DNA of 64,000 nt from Cadophora sp. MPI-SDFR-AT-0126 (GCA_020747065.1 JAGMVK010000013.1:1488001-1552000); one strand, 5' to 3'; shown: positions 11,740 through 25,262, counted from the first letter of the stretch. Numbers and translations are program-made. Notes: generated by a model from the sequence alone, not told the origin.

Positions 11740-11954
11740 TGTCGGTTCAATACCGAATATAAGCCAAGAATCAAACGTAAATATCATGTATATGCATATC
11801 AAGCTTGATGGTGTGGAAAATCTGTCTGTTCCTAAGAGGGGGCGGGAGATGCCAGACTATATACTGCCTCCGAAACGCCACCGAATCGCCTCCGCAAGTG
11901 GTCCTACCCCCTATTCTAGCTGAGACATGTCCTGTATAGGCCTGTGGACCAACA
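11740..11954. repeat. Solo LTR, 215 bp, not RIP-degraded
   Basis: Begins TGTCGGTTCAATACC and ends GGACCAACA, flanked by perfect 5-bp duplications TATAG (11735-11739 and 11955-11959). Composition is balanced, including GGGGGCGGGAG and CCGAAACGCCACC, in contrast to the surrounding >70% AT DNA. The orientation of the parent element is unknown. It must have arrived after the local RIP, or escaped it. Confidence 0.85.
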
Positions 11955-13389
11955 TATAGTATTATAACTAATATTATTAACTTCTTAAACCTTATCTTCG
12001 CCTTTTATATTAGTAGTTTCTAATTTAAGAGTATAAAGTATAGCTAGTTTATTTTATCTTTTAGCCTACTTATTAGTACTAAGAGGATTAGTAGTATAAT
12101 TATTATTAATATCTTATACTATATAAAGTTCTCTTTTCAATTATTAACTAACCTTTTAACTACTATTAGTACCTTAAATAACTCCTAATCCCGGATTAAG
12201 AGTTAAATTAGTAGAGGCCTCTTTAATAATACTACCTTTAAGTTAGGAGTTTCCCTCTAAGTTATAATCTTTAGCTCTTTTTTTACTAGAGTTAACTAGT
12301 AAGTCCGGATTACTAGCGACTTTAATATAATCTTCCTTAATAAAACGCTTTAATTCTAAAACGCTTCTAATATCCTTATCTGAAAAAGTATACTTATAAG
12401 TTTTAGCTTTCTCCTCTCTTCTAACTAATAGTCCGGGATTACTAATTATATTAGAACTGATTTCTAAATCATTATCTTCCTTATTACTAAGTAAATAGTT
12501 CTCTTTCTTAGCTTTAAGGTTATTTTTAATCTAATAAATCTGTCTCTAGAGACTTTCCTTATAATTCTCTTTATCTTTACTATCTTATTTTAACTTAAGA
12601 ATTCCATTTATAATATTATCTAAGAGTAATCTAGTATTAAGAGGGAATTACTTAATCTATGATTTTTCGTTATAAGCTAGCTCTTCTATTTCTTAAATAA
12701 CTTCCTAGGCTTTAGTAGTAATCGTAAGTTATTCTATTCTATACTTTTTAAGATATTTAATATAATTAGTATCCTTTATAGTAATAAGTTCTTTAGCCTC
12801 GCATAGAACGGAAGCTTCTATATATAGTAGTTAACTAGTAAAGGCTTCTAATAATAGTCTTAGTCTAGTAATAGTAATAGCAGCTATAAAAAAAGTATAT
12901 AAAGGAAGTGAAATCGTAAAGTAAAGAGTTAGAGGACTTTTGAGACTTAAAATAGTAAGTATTAAATTAGATACTTTCGCGTTATTTTCAAAGGTATTTT
13001 TATTAGCTAAGGCAGTGTAATTATTTAAGAAAACTACTAATTAGGACGTAATACTATAGTTATTAACCCGCGGATTAAGAATAGTTCCTTATTAGTACGT
13101 TAGGGATATATAGGGATAGTTCTTCTTAGTCTTAAACGAGATTAATAAGGCTCTAAATTAAGTCTTATACTTTCTAAGCGAGCCTTTAGGATTTTAGCTA
13201 ATTAGATGAAAACGTCTTTAAATCTTTTTCTAAGTAATAATATTAAGACTTTTATAACTATATAAATAAGTATTAACTTAGCTAAGACTAAATTCAAAGG
13301 GAAAAAAAATTTAAAGATTAAGATACTAATTATATAAAATATTAACTAGTAATCTAAGATCACCTCTTATTTTTCGATTATTAATAAAA

Positions 13390-16000
13390 TCCTTAATATT
13401 AGTATTAGTGTAATAGACTTTCTTAATTCTCTTATTAACTTCTATAAAAATAAGAAACTCTAAATAAGCTATAAAATAAATTTCACTATTACTACAAGTA
13501 ATAAGATAAGCTAAGTATAAGCTATAATCTATCTGTAATACTTACTAAGTAATAGAATATACTATACTATAAAGGAATAAAGTAGCTAGCTTAGTAGAAT
13601 TAAGGTCCTAGTAATAAAACTTATATATAGCTAGTTCTTATTATATAATTTTAAATAAGAAAGGCTTAATCTTCTTTTTCTTTATTAGAAAGTAGGATAT
13701 AATATATAAGCTTTTAAGTATAAATATACTAATAGATTTGAACTTAGTCTAAGCTTCCTTAGTAGTAATACCCTTACGAATCTTCTCTAGTAATATAGCG
13801 ATATTATTCTTAATATTTAGAATAAGACAAAAATTAGAGGGTCCTAAGTATTATTTCTTCTTTACCTTAATAGTATTTTAATTATTTTAAAAGATATTAG
13901 CTTATTTAGGATCTAATTAAAGTTTATTTATACTTCTTAAATCTAGATTAATAATACTAAAATAACTTATAAGATAACTTAATCTCGCCTAATCTACTAG
14001 TCTATAGTATTAGCTATACTTTTTAACGTAGAATTTATATATAAAGTCCGTGCGTTCTATCTTAAGAGGGTATAAGTCTATAGTATATTTAATAAAGTAA
14101 AAACATTTAGTAAAAAGTATATTTATAATAAAAGGATCGCTATACTTAGCGATTCTCTTAATATAAATAGGAACTTTATAGCTATAAACCTTCTTATCTA
14201 ACTTAACTTTATTAACGCTATACTATTCCTTCAGGACTTAGGGTATTCTAACTAGTGATTTAGAATTATAAGTTAATTTATTCTTCTAAGTAATATTATT
14301 AAGAATAGTAGTAGTAGGAAATTCAAATCAAATAAAGTTAAAGATCTGATTAATATAAACTAAAGTCTCTTCCTAAGTAACTACTGTAATATCAGAGGTA
14401 ATAACAAGGGAATTAAAATACTTTTATAACTCTTAAAGTATCTAATTATAAAATTAAGTAATATACTCTTAGAATTCCTTCGGTATTTAAAGAACTATAA
14501 GTAAAGGTTTAATATTAAATCTATTATTATTAGTTGCGATAATAGCCTTTTCTTTACCCTTAAGAGATAGTATCTCGATTATTAGAGTAACCTCAGAATT
14601 CTTCTTTATAAGATTAATAGAAGTTAGGAACTTAGACTTAAGATTCTTAGGATTAATTAGTAAGTCTAGATTATTAATTATTTTAAGATTATCTAATATA
14701 TAACTATCTTATATTATTAAAAAGAGCTTAGTGTTTTCCTTTAAATTCTTCTTTATCTTAAGTAGTTCTATAATAGAATTAATAAATTACTCTAGTTTAG
14801 TAATCTCTTACTAATTATCTAATACCTTAGCTTCCTAGCTCTCTAAAGAGGTAAGGTTAGTATCCTCTTTTAGATTTATTACTAACTCAAGCGATTTTTT
14901 AGTATTTTCAACTTATAAGCCTAAATTATTAGTTATTTCTAGTACTAGACTTTCTTACTAGGTTTAAGTAATAGAAGTTTCAGCTAAACCGCTTATAGTT
15001 ATAGTAAAAGTAAGATTACTAGTAAGTGTAAGAGTATTAGCTTAGTTTATAGCTATTTACTTAGTAATCTTAACCTCTACTTCTTTATTATTAGTTATAA
15101 AGAATTAAGTTAGTTAATCCTTATTTAAGAAATCTTTATTAGGTCTAGTATTATTTTAAGTAATTGGAAGGAAAAGACTATATTAAGACACTTTAAGATT
15201 AACCCGATGTAATTTATATTTAGTTAATAGAATAGTAATTTAAGTAAAGAAGTTAGTATTATTCAAGTGTTCCTAGTAGTATTTTAGAATATAAGAATTA
15301 AGCCTAATGTTTTTCCGATCTCTTAATACAGTGTTTTTTACAACTTTTAGTGCCTAAGTATAATTAATAATATACTTATTTAAAGCTAGTAGGACTTATG
15401 GAAAAGTAGGGATTTTAATAAATAGCGTACTAAGGTTAGTTATTAATTAATCTAAACTAATAGCTCTTAAGTATTCTATAATAAATATCTTCTTACGATT
15501 AGTAGTTTAATTTTTCGTAATCTTCTTAAGATTTTATATCTTCTTATTTCTTTAACTTAGGATTATATTAATATACTTCTTTAAGATATAATAGCGTTCT
15601 ATAAAAGCCTTAGTATTAAAGCTTTGCTCTTTTACTAAGTATCCTTAAGATATTTCCTACTAATTTATAAGAACTTCATTCTTCTTTTCTAAGTACTTCT
15701 CTAGATATATATTACCTTAAGTAATTAGTATAGCTCGCGTTTTTAAGCTAATATTATTAAGTAATTCCTTAATACTAGATATTTCTGTAATTACTTTTCC
15801 TTATTATTCTAGTCTTAAACTAACTTATGAGCTTAGATTACTAGTTATTTTAGCTACTTTTTTTTCCTTTTTATTTATTTAGTATCTTAAAGAGTCCTGT
15901 AATAATTATATTAAGCTTATTATTACTTAAGATAATAATTACAAACTTCTTAACTTTCTTATTTAGTATTTAGCGCTTCTTAACTCCTAAGCTGGAATTA
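13390..16000 (-). pseudogene. Long unidentified degenerate reading frame beyond the gypsy integrase
   Basis: One minus-strand frame can be followed from about 15.3 kb to 13.39 kb, and less surely from about 16.0 kb. It is broken only by scattered TAA/TAG (rarely TGA) codons that look like mutated Trp, Gln or Arg. Readable stretches include IYIKRIAKYSDPFIINILFTK, RTDFIYKFYVKKYS, YLGPSNFCLILNIKNN and DYSLYLAYLITCSNSEIYF. These do not match reverse transcriptase, RNase H, integrase, gag or DDE transposase. Aligned stops and preserved frame over about 1.9 kb show that it was once a real long protein. It could be an extra ORF of the gypsy, a cargo gene, or part of a different nested element. No function is assigned. 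Confidence 0.5.
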
Positions 16001-16806
16001 CTAGTTGAACCCTTAGTATTCTTTAAGGGAGTAAATCTAGGCGCTATTTTTAATAATAAATTCAATTTATAAGCTAGCTTATAAATGAAATTTAGATAGA
16101 TTTTTAATTATTAACTTTTAAATTTAGATTTTTAGTGCGATTTCTAGACTAGAAAATTTTTATTACTAGTTAGTATAAGAGAGTAAAGGTTATAGGAGAA
16201 GAACTACTAGAATAGAGAATATATAAACTCTTAGTAAGGCTAATCACGCTAACGCCTAGGATTATTCTTTCTAGTTCTGTAATATATAATAAATATTCTA
16301 TACTTACCTAATTAAGTAGTCGAATTCACTCTCCAGGTAAATAAATATTAATAAATAATCTTAGTAATTGATTACTTCTTAATTAATTATATCAGCGCTA
16401 TTATGTGTATAATAACTAAGATAAGTAATAAATTATATAAAGAAAAGAGTATTATATATAAAGGAAATTTAACTAAGTATATAAAAGAGAATATATAAGC
16501 TTTTTAATTATATAAGAAATTCAGATAATGCTTTTTAAAGCAAAATAGTAAGGAGTATAAGAATAAGATTAAGGAAATAGAGTAAAGAAGATATACTTTA
16601 AATGAAAATCTATTAAAAAAGAGTAAAAAGTGTTTAGAAAAATAGTAAATATAAGAAAATATATATATCTTATCTTAACTAAGTTTATAAGACGACCTCG
16701 TCTTATAAGAGTTATAGTCTAGATTAAGAGTTATATGGAAGTTAATAATAACTAGCTTATTAAGTAGTAATTAATCCAGAAAGAATTACTTATGAAATAG
16801 AATAAG

Positions 16807-17028
16807 TGTAACGTTGAAGTAACGGAAGTGCTGGAAATAGGGGTATTCAGGTTTAGCCGGAATATTATCGGACAGAAGCCGGACCAGATTCGTATATATA
16901 TAGGACCGCTTCCTCTCTAAAGGCTCCTTACCTTCTTATTTCCTTTGTACTAGACCTATAATATTACTATTTACCTACTCTCTCGCTCCTATACTTAATA
17001 CTGCACTTAGTAATATTACGTCGTTACA
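16807..17028. repeat. Solo LTR, 222 bp, weakly mutated, TSD ATAAG
   Basis: Starts TGTAACG and ends CGTTACA (perfect 7-bp terminal inverted repeat), flanked by identical ATAAG at 16802-16806 and 17029-17033. It contains CCGGAATATTATCGGACAG and other GC-containing stretches unlike the neighbouring DNA. It lies just past the end of the degraded gypsy integrase frame, so it is a later insertion reduced to a solo LTR. Confidence 0.88.
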
Positions 17029-20000
17029 ATAAGGAATAATTAATAGTATTATAATAAAAGTTTCATTATCTTCTGATTCTTTATAATCGCTATTACTATC
17101 TGTATTTTCTTCTAATTCTAATAAATTATTTTCAGTCTCTAAGAGTAAGAAAAGTATTTAGTCTTACTAAAAGAATTATTTAAGTCGATTTATAGCAAAT
17201 ATTTTCTTAAGAGTAACTTCATTAAGCTCTTATAACTAATAATACCCTTTCTAAGAATTCTTCTTAAAGACTCTATATAGCTCACGCTATTAGTACTTTA
17301 ATTTCGTATCTACTAAAAAGTTAATTAATCGCTATATATTATAGACCAGAACTAAGTTATTCTTTATAATTAGCTTAACTTTAAGAACTTATATTTAATC
17401 CTATATCTCTTTTATAGTTTCCTAATACCTTCTCTTACAGAGGATAATATCTTTAATATCCCTATCCCGGAGTTCTAATTAATAAGCTCGAAGAACTAGA
17501 AGATCTCCCTTAGTATAGATCTTACTATAATTTATTATTCTTTAAATCGAAAACTTACTTTCTAAGGGTAAAATAGTCTCTTAACTATAGAGTAAAAAAA
17601 ATAGTATTACCCTAATTAATTAATAAATTAATATTCTTAAAGTAAAGAGAATACTCTTAAATTTATTTATCTATTTATAAAAACCTTCTTTTATTACTCT
17701 AAAGAGGCTATCTAAGATATCTTAATAAGTATACTTAATATTCCTATTAGCTTTAAAATTATAAGCTAAGATCTAGATTCTCTTAATACTATATTTTAAT
17801 ATAAATTCTTATACTATTTTCTTATTCTCAGGTCCCTTATTAACTATAAGTCTACTAAAAAGGCTATATTAGTAAATAACCTCTTCCTATAGAAACTTAG
17901 TAATATCAGTAGATTTAGCTCTTATAAGCGATCTTCCTTTAATCTATCCTAATAAGTCCTCTTTTACTAGAACGAAGTATTTCTTTCTATTATTCAGTAT
18001 AAGGATTCTCGTAATATTTAGGCTAATACGTTTAAATAGCCTAATTAGCTAAGTCAGATATAGCAAGTTTTCTTCATAATCGGATTATCTCTTCTAATAT
18101 TCCTTATAACTTTTACAAAAAGCTTTATAATCTTCGTAAAAACTAGTCTAAAAGAATCACTTTAAAAGGCGGAAAAAAATTAATTTAGTACTTTTATACC
18201 CTCCCTTATTATAATACTCCTTAATAACTTTAACTTATTTAAGCTTACCTTTAATAATAAGGCGTACTTAGTTATAGTTATTAGCTCTTTAATAGAGATA
18301 TCTATTTCAAGTGAAGTACTAAAGAGCTTAATTCTTGAATTTTTTATAATTACTTAATTTAATTATTCTTAACTATTTCAATAAGTAAAGAAACCTAGTA
18401 ATTTACTCCGATTCTTTAGAGTAGTTTAATCGTAGAATTCGTTCTATTAACTTATAATCTTAGCTTATAAGTCGTTTAAAGGAAATTATAAATATTAAGA
18501 CTAAGCTAAGTTTATTCAAAATCTACTTATTAATAGCTTCCTTATTCTTCTTATTAATATCTAAAAAGTACTCCCTTCTACGTTATAATAGCTTATTAGC
18601 GATAGTATTCTTTATTCCTAGGATATATTTAACTTTAAAGTCTATTAAGCGTATCTAAGTAATCTAATTTATAAGTAATACCCTAGATAAGTTACTAACT
18701 ACTCTATTTAATTATTCTATAAGAACTTTTATATCTGTTTTAAAAATAAAGTATATTTTATAAAGTTTACTCTGTATCTTCTTTATAGCTTTTAGAGCTC
18801 CTTAGTATTCCCTCTTTATTGCATTATACTTACTTTTCATAGGGTTCTAAAGACCGCTCTTAAATCGCGCTAGATATCTCTTCTTTTAGTTATTAAGCTA
18901 CTATAAGATAGTTCTCTAACTAATCTTACTAGTATCCACTGTAAGTATAATAAGGCCTACTTCCGGACTATAATTAATCTTAACTAAGAATAGGGCACTA
19001 AGTAGCGTATCTTTAAGCCGCTATATAGCTTACTTCTAAGGATTCTACTAGTCGAATATAACTCCCTTCTATATTATATTATATATTAAAGCTATAATAA
19101 TTAAGAAATTTTTAATCTATAACTAATAATATATCATAACTCTAATAAAGGCCCTAGCTTCTAAAACATTGTTATACCTCTTCTATTCTTGAATCTTTAA
19201 TACTTTCGCTATTTTAGAGTATTATCTATTACTATTAGTAATAAATCCTATAATTTTAAGTTTAGATAAGTAATACTAGGATTTAGGTCTAATAGTAGCT
19301 CCTAATTACTTAAAGCGCACTAGAATCTTATCTAGATTTTAGATATATTTCATAATAAACCTTTAAATCCCTAGTAGAACTTCTTTATTATTATAGAATA
19401 AGGTAGAATCCTTAATTCTAATATTATCTATATATAATAATACAATATCCGGGATATAGTTAAGTAGAATCTTATAAATAACTTAAATAAACTAGACTAT
19501 AGAATTAGTGGCTCCTTAAAGTAATCTAGTTATACGAAGAAGGCCTAGTGAAGTATGAATTACTATTATATTCTATAAGCGTATATCTAACATAAATTAA
19601 TTATACCTAAAGAATAAATTAATCAAGGAAGCTATTATAAATCTAGTAAACTCCGTAGAAAACTAGTTTATATTCGAAGGGATATTAGTATCTTAGATAA
19701 TAACTCTATTTATTTCAATAATAGCGGTAATTAATTAAAAGGCCCCTTTCTCTTTCTTTGTAATTAGAAACTACTTATTTTAGTACAAACTATAATATAG
19801 TTCTATAATTCCTTACTTTAATCGTTTCTTAAGTATAGAAATTACCTTCTCTAAGAGGGCTTTTAGGACTAGAAATAATTTCTTTCTACTAGGCTTTATA
19901 TAATATAGTTTTAATCTTTAATAGTAAGGTAACTTTCTTCTTAATCTTACTAAGTTATATCTAATCGAAGGCTAAAGTTCCCTTAAAATTTAGTAGTATT

Positions 20001-23000
20001 TAGAATAGTAATTCCTATTCTTCTATTATTAACTACTTACTAATAATTAATTAATTAAATATTTCCTATATAAGCTGGTATCCTAGCTCTTTATTCAAAA
20101 ATCAACTAGTAATATAATTTATAAATAATCCCTTAGATTAAAGTAGTTATACTTTCTTATCTTACTTAAACTAGTTATTAATCCTCCTAGGTATATTTCC
20201 ATCTGAAGTTTTAAGATCTACTAGTCTTATCTTATCTACTTTCTTTTTATAAAGTATATTAATATCTATAATCCTAGTTTCAGCTTATAGTAAAGGATTA
20301 TCGTTAATAAAAAACATAAACTCTTCGCCTTTTAAGTCTAATTAAATTAAATATATTTCACTTGTAACTACTTATAATCTTAACTTATAAATTAAATTAT
20401 AATTTTTTTACTATTTTCTTTTTATTATATCTTAATCTAGTAACCTAGCGCTAGTAATTCCTATAAAACTCTTTACCTTAACTTGTAATCCCAGATTAAA
20501 AGTAAAGACCTCCTATTCTAATTTATCTAAGTCTTTCTTTATACTAATACTTACCCTAGCATACGTACTAGTTAGGTATTTTCCGATTCATCTCTAATAT
20601 TAGTAAAGTCTCTAGTAATAATAATCTGCCTAGTCCTTATACAAGCTGTATTTATAAATATTACAACTATTACTCCATTACTAAAGTACTTAAAACTTAA
20701 GCGGTTCTCAAAAATAAACAGTATTCCAAGTAGTAAGTTATAACTAGTATTCTTAATAATAAAAAAATTAGTATAGTTTTAAATACTCTTAATATTAATA
20801 GTAATATTCTTAATCTTCTTATTAAAAGTTACTTAATCTCTAGTAATAGTTCGGAAAGTTATAGCCTTATAAGAAATAATAGATAATCGAGCTACTTTAG
20901 TAATAGCCTTATTAATAATATTAACTTCAGACCCGGAGTCTATTATAGCTTAAATCCTGATTTTCCTCGCGACTACTACTTATATTTTAGGGATTTATAT
21001 AGTAAGCTCTGGATAGTTCCTGATTATTTTATCTTATTTAGTAATAAAGTTTACAAGGGTCTTAATATCTCTTATATTAATTTTACTAATATCTATAGTA
21101 TTAAGAGTACTGGATTCAGGTTTATTAATTTTATTCTCTTTAACTAGACTAATATAAATATCAGAGTCCCTTTTAATTAGTACTAAGAGAATAGTCTAAT
21201 TTATTATCCTATCCTATTAAGCTTATAGATTATAAAGGTCCTTAATCTTAACTTTTAAGTCCTAATTTATAATAATATTAATTATACTTTCTTAAGTAAA
21301 GAAGGTAATATATTTATTAAGAAATTTCTCTTGTTTTAGTGCTTTAATAGTTCTTCACTAGCTTGTTTTCTTTTGCCTCCTAGCCCTAGTACTTTTCTTA
21401 ATAATTTCTACTCTAAGATTATTATTTATATTATCTATTTCTTAAGTATTATTAGTAGTCTTAAGCTATCTAAACTCTTAATTCGCTCTATCTAAGATAA
21501 TCTTATAGTTTTTCTCTTACTTTACTCTTTACTTCTATACTTTACTTAGAAAAGCTTACCTAATTCTTATACTAGTATTAATCTCTACTTATCTAAGTTT
21601 TATATCTTTAAATATATAAATAATAGTAATTATCTTTTTACTTAGATTAGTTATAGCTTTTAAGTTTAACCTAGCGTTATAAATAAGGGACTTTATAATA
21701 ATATAGATCTAAGGGTTTTTCTTTCGAGCTTCTAAATCCGGGTCTTACTCTATTTTAACGGTCTTAAGTATAATTACGCTAACTTACGCTATCCCTTACT
21801 TTTTAACTGCTTCTTCAGCTTCTTCTCTATTTAAGTTATAATAAAGCTTTCTGTACATATTAATATAATAAACCCTATTATTAATATAGAAGTAGAAGAT
21901 TAGGTATTTATCCTTAAACTAGTAAGGTTCTGCTCTAAACTTTCCCTCGTAGAAATTACAAACTCTTAGCTTCTCTTTATATCTTATAATATTAACTTTT
22001 ATACCTCTACTTATATTAACTTAGCTACTTTATATATCTTATTAAGTATAGTTTAAATAATTAGGTTCTAAGCGAAATTACTAAGGAGCATTCTAATACT
22101 AGTGTTCGAATTCTAGGGTATATTATATTTATATATTAATTATAAATTTCTTAATCTTATTATAAAATTCATTGATTTTTAGATTAGTGAAATTTGAAAT
22201 TATCTATTCTAAATCTTCTTTCTTCACTTTAATAACTGCTTACTTTATAAAAGGTACTATTATAAACTTCTTTTTCATAGATTCTATTATAATAGGACAC
22301 TAAGTGTATTCTTTAACTAAGTCTTGAATTTCCTAAGTATACTTAGTAATTAAGAACTTTTCTTACTAAAGTACTTTAATAATTTACTTACTCTTTACTA
22401 ATTTAAGTATATTATCATGGAATTCTTTATATTTCTTATAGGTTTCCGGAGCTAAATTATCGACCTTATAATACTTAATAAGCTTATTCTTAAGCTCTTC
22501 TAGAATACTAAGGAGGAATAATTAACCTTAATCCACCTCGCTAAATATCTCCTTCTATAAGAGAGCTTCTAATACTTATATATAGAATTAGTAATAGTTC
22601 TTAAGGTCTCTACTAGTCCTAATTATTATTATAAACTCTCAGAGGAATTTCATAGTATCTCTAATTTACTATTAGTTATACTCTTAGAATTTAGCTTTTA
22701 AGGCCTTAAAGAGAATATCTTAATCTCTGCGCTTCTTTTACTTAGATATAGTCTTAATTATATCCTTATAAGTACTATCGTAGTAGTAGGGAAGACGAAG
22801 GACTTATTCTATAATAGAGATAAAGTAGTTATTACAGATTTCTTTATATTATTCTAAGAAATTAAAAATATTAGTTCCTATAAAGAAGAGTATTTCCTTA
22901 GACCTAGGAAAAGGTATCTTACCCTTTATTAACTAAAGTAAGTTCTATTTTAATAAGTTAGTTATATTCTAATTAAAGTAAAATTTAATAAGAGAAAATA

Positions 23001-23787
23001 ATTTATCTTAGAAGATTAAGAAGCTTAGTTCTTTAAGAGTATTAAAAACGTTAAATAAAGAAAGAACTTAATAAGTTTTAAAAGGCTTAGGTACTAATTC
23101 ACTAAAACTTAATAATTCTTCTAGAAGTTCTAGGAATAAATAAAGAAGTGAAGATATTAATTTTTAATTTTTTTTATTAAGATAAGAATTAGTATACTTT
23201 TTATATTAAATTAACTTATAATCTAGGATTATAAGTAACTTTCCGCTCTCCTTATCTAAGATTTTTACTTAGTAATAAATCTAAACTAGATTCTATCTTA
23301 GTAATTCTAATAGAGTATTTAAAATAAGTAAGAGGATTAAAATTACTTTTAGGACTAGGCTTTATAATTAACTTAAGATATTAATTTAAGAGGAGTTCTA
23401 GGTTTTTAATTCTAGATTATTAATTTTTATTCTAGAGTCTTAGTACTTATTTCTTTTTAGGAAAAGCTATAATACCTTTACAGCTGAACTTAATTTCCGA
23501 AGCTACCTTAAGGTATTAAGTTTAATAATAGTAAGCTTATATTAATCTTATTAAAATAAGGAGATCTACTCCAGCTTTCATATTAATTATATTATAGGTC
23601 TTTTAACTTATTCTCTTCTATTAATACCAAGGTAAAGGGCTTCCAGTTTACTAAGGGCAGAAATAAAGCTATTAATATTATTATTGATTTTAGATCGTGA
23701 TAATTCTAAATACGAGATAAGATATCTTTATATAAGTCGTATAGAGATAAAATCCTAATAATTTTTCTTCCTATATAAGTCACTAGA

Positions 23788-24003
23788 TGTAAAGACCTAG
23801 TATAATATAAAACTAAGTAGATTACTAAATCTAGGAATAAAATATAAGAAGCTACTTATAGCTGAAATTCAAAGTAGAAAAGTCTTTAATTCTTCTAATT
23901 CTATAAGTAAAGAGGAGCTCTTATAAGCGGAGGGAGCTTACTAAGGCTCGTAACTAAGGTTACCTAAGGTAATACTCTGATTCTGAATATACGCCTCATT
24001 ACA
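23788..24003 (+). repeat. 220-bp LTR-like repeat, copy 2
   Basis: Starts TGTAAAGACC and ends CCTCATTACA. It has the same orientation as 10784-11003 and is nearly co-linear with it, differing mainly by transitions. It would be the upstream LTR of the minus-strand gypsy. The flanks (CTAGA and GTAAT) do not form a duplication. Confidence 0.7.
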
Positions 24004-24479
24004 GTAATAAGGGTTTTTATTAGCTGGAGTAGTAGATATTACTTTATACTTAATATAAGTTCTATTTATATCTTGGATATAGTATTTAGCTTTAATACTT
24101 TAAGTAAAAGCTATATTATTTGCGAGATATACTATTAAAGACTCTTATTGAGTTCTTTATAAGCTACTATTTGTTAGTTCTAGAGCTAATAGCTATATTA
24201 ATTTAAGTAATTACTAAGTTATAGTTCTAAGATAGCTTCTAGTGCTTAATGTATTTAGTAGATCTTATATAAAGTCTTTAGATTATTTAATTATATATTT
24301 CTAAGGTATATTAATAAAAGCTTAGGATTTGAGGTTTGGGTTTAATTTGGCTCTAACTAGCTAACTTACTATAAGTGCTTTTTCCTCTCTCTTTAACTCT
24401 TAGAAAAAACAGGTATTAAATACAGAGAGTGAAGTACTATAAATACAAGAGAAGAATACTATTATTATAGGAGGAAAGG
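24004..24479. other. AT-rich RIP-type sequence without recognisable domain
   Basis: Lies between LTR-like copy 2 and a minisatellite. Frames are dense in TAA/TAG. It could be the displaced upstream part of the copia element, but no gag or integrase motif could be read. Confidence 0.35.
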
Positions 24480-24718
24480 TAGTTTGGGGTAGGTGTAGTA
24501 TGTATTATAGGGTAGGTGTAGTATATTTCGCAGAGTAGGTGTAGTATATACTGTAGAGTAGATGTGATATGTATTGTAGGGTAGGTGTACTGTAAGGTAT
24601 ACTATAGGGTAGATACGACGTATATCGTAGGGTAGGTGTAGTATATACTATGGAGTAGATATAACATGTATTGCTAGATAGGTGTAGTATAAGGTGTATT
24701 GTAGAGTAGATATAGTAT
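24480..24718. repeat. Minisatellite, ~25-bp degenerate unit
   Basis: Irregular tandem copies built around GTAGGTGTAGTATGTATT followed by ATAGG or GTAGG. About nine or ten units are visible, with transitions and length differences among them. The array ends where a gypsy LTR copy begins at 24719. Confidence 0.75.
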
Positions 24719-25262
24719 TATAAAGGAAAAGACCTCAATCTCTATATATTAAGAGAGTAGTAAATATATAGTATATAAGATATAAGGTTTATGAAGTAAC
24801 AGATAGATAGAATTAAAAGATATTATATATTTAAAGAGTATAAATTATTAAATAAAGAAAGAAGTATAAAACTTATTAGAGAGAAAAGAGCTATTATTCT
24901 TATTTCTAATCTCTTAAGAAGATCTTAGCTTAAGTATAATACTAAGTATATAAGTTAGGTAATAAAAGTATACTAAGGCTAATCTTTATTATATATATCT
25001 TCTCTTTTAAAAACTCGCTCTTAAGTATTATAGTAAATGAATATAGTAGAGCTAAGTTATTTTTAAAAGTATTAAATCTCTAGAGGTAAAAGTAGAGATT
25101 TATAGTGTAGAAGTAATATTAAAGTTATATAAGGCTTGAATTATTATTAGTCTTAGTAAAATTGTAAATAAAGATTTATTTAGCTTATTTTTATAAGGTT
25201 ATTTTTTATTATAATACCTCTATCTTCTTCTTTAACTTTTATAATTATAATACTTCTACTAT
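24719..25262 (-). mobile_element. Truncated second copy of the 12-kb gypsy: LTR plus 3' internal end
   Basis: 24719-24993 aligns along its length with the LTRs at 26676-26951 and 38358-38633. 24994-25262 aligns with the element interior at 26952-27215, including the TTTAAAAACTCGC polypurine-tract region. It is more heavily mutated than those copies. It stops at 25263, where a 220-bp repeat starts, so the rest was lost or displaced by that insertion. Confidence 0.75.

Larger units (their letters stand above)
11004..23787 (-). mobile_element. RIP-degraded Ty3/gypsy retrotransposon internal region (with later insertions)
   Basis: The minus strand encodes a dead gag-pol: a gag-like frame around 21.9-23.2 kb, protease at about 20.93-20.96 kb (AIIDSGSEVNIIN), reverse transcriptase around 19.3-20.1 kb with YIDNI at about 19.43 kb (Y-x-D-D with the second Asp as Asn), RNase H at 18.75-18.85 kb (KYNAIKREY then a stop, GALKAIKKI), and integrase between about 18.3 and 17.2 kb (AFCKSYKEYQKR, VNKGPENKK). 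Stops are TAA/TAG at expected Trp/Gln sites. It is flanked by 220-bp direct repeats at 10784-11003 and 23788-24003, giving 13.2 kb in total if they are its LTRs. Pol ends near 17.05 kb, so about 6 kb beyond integrase needs another explanation. Confidence 0.75.
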
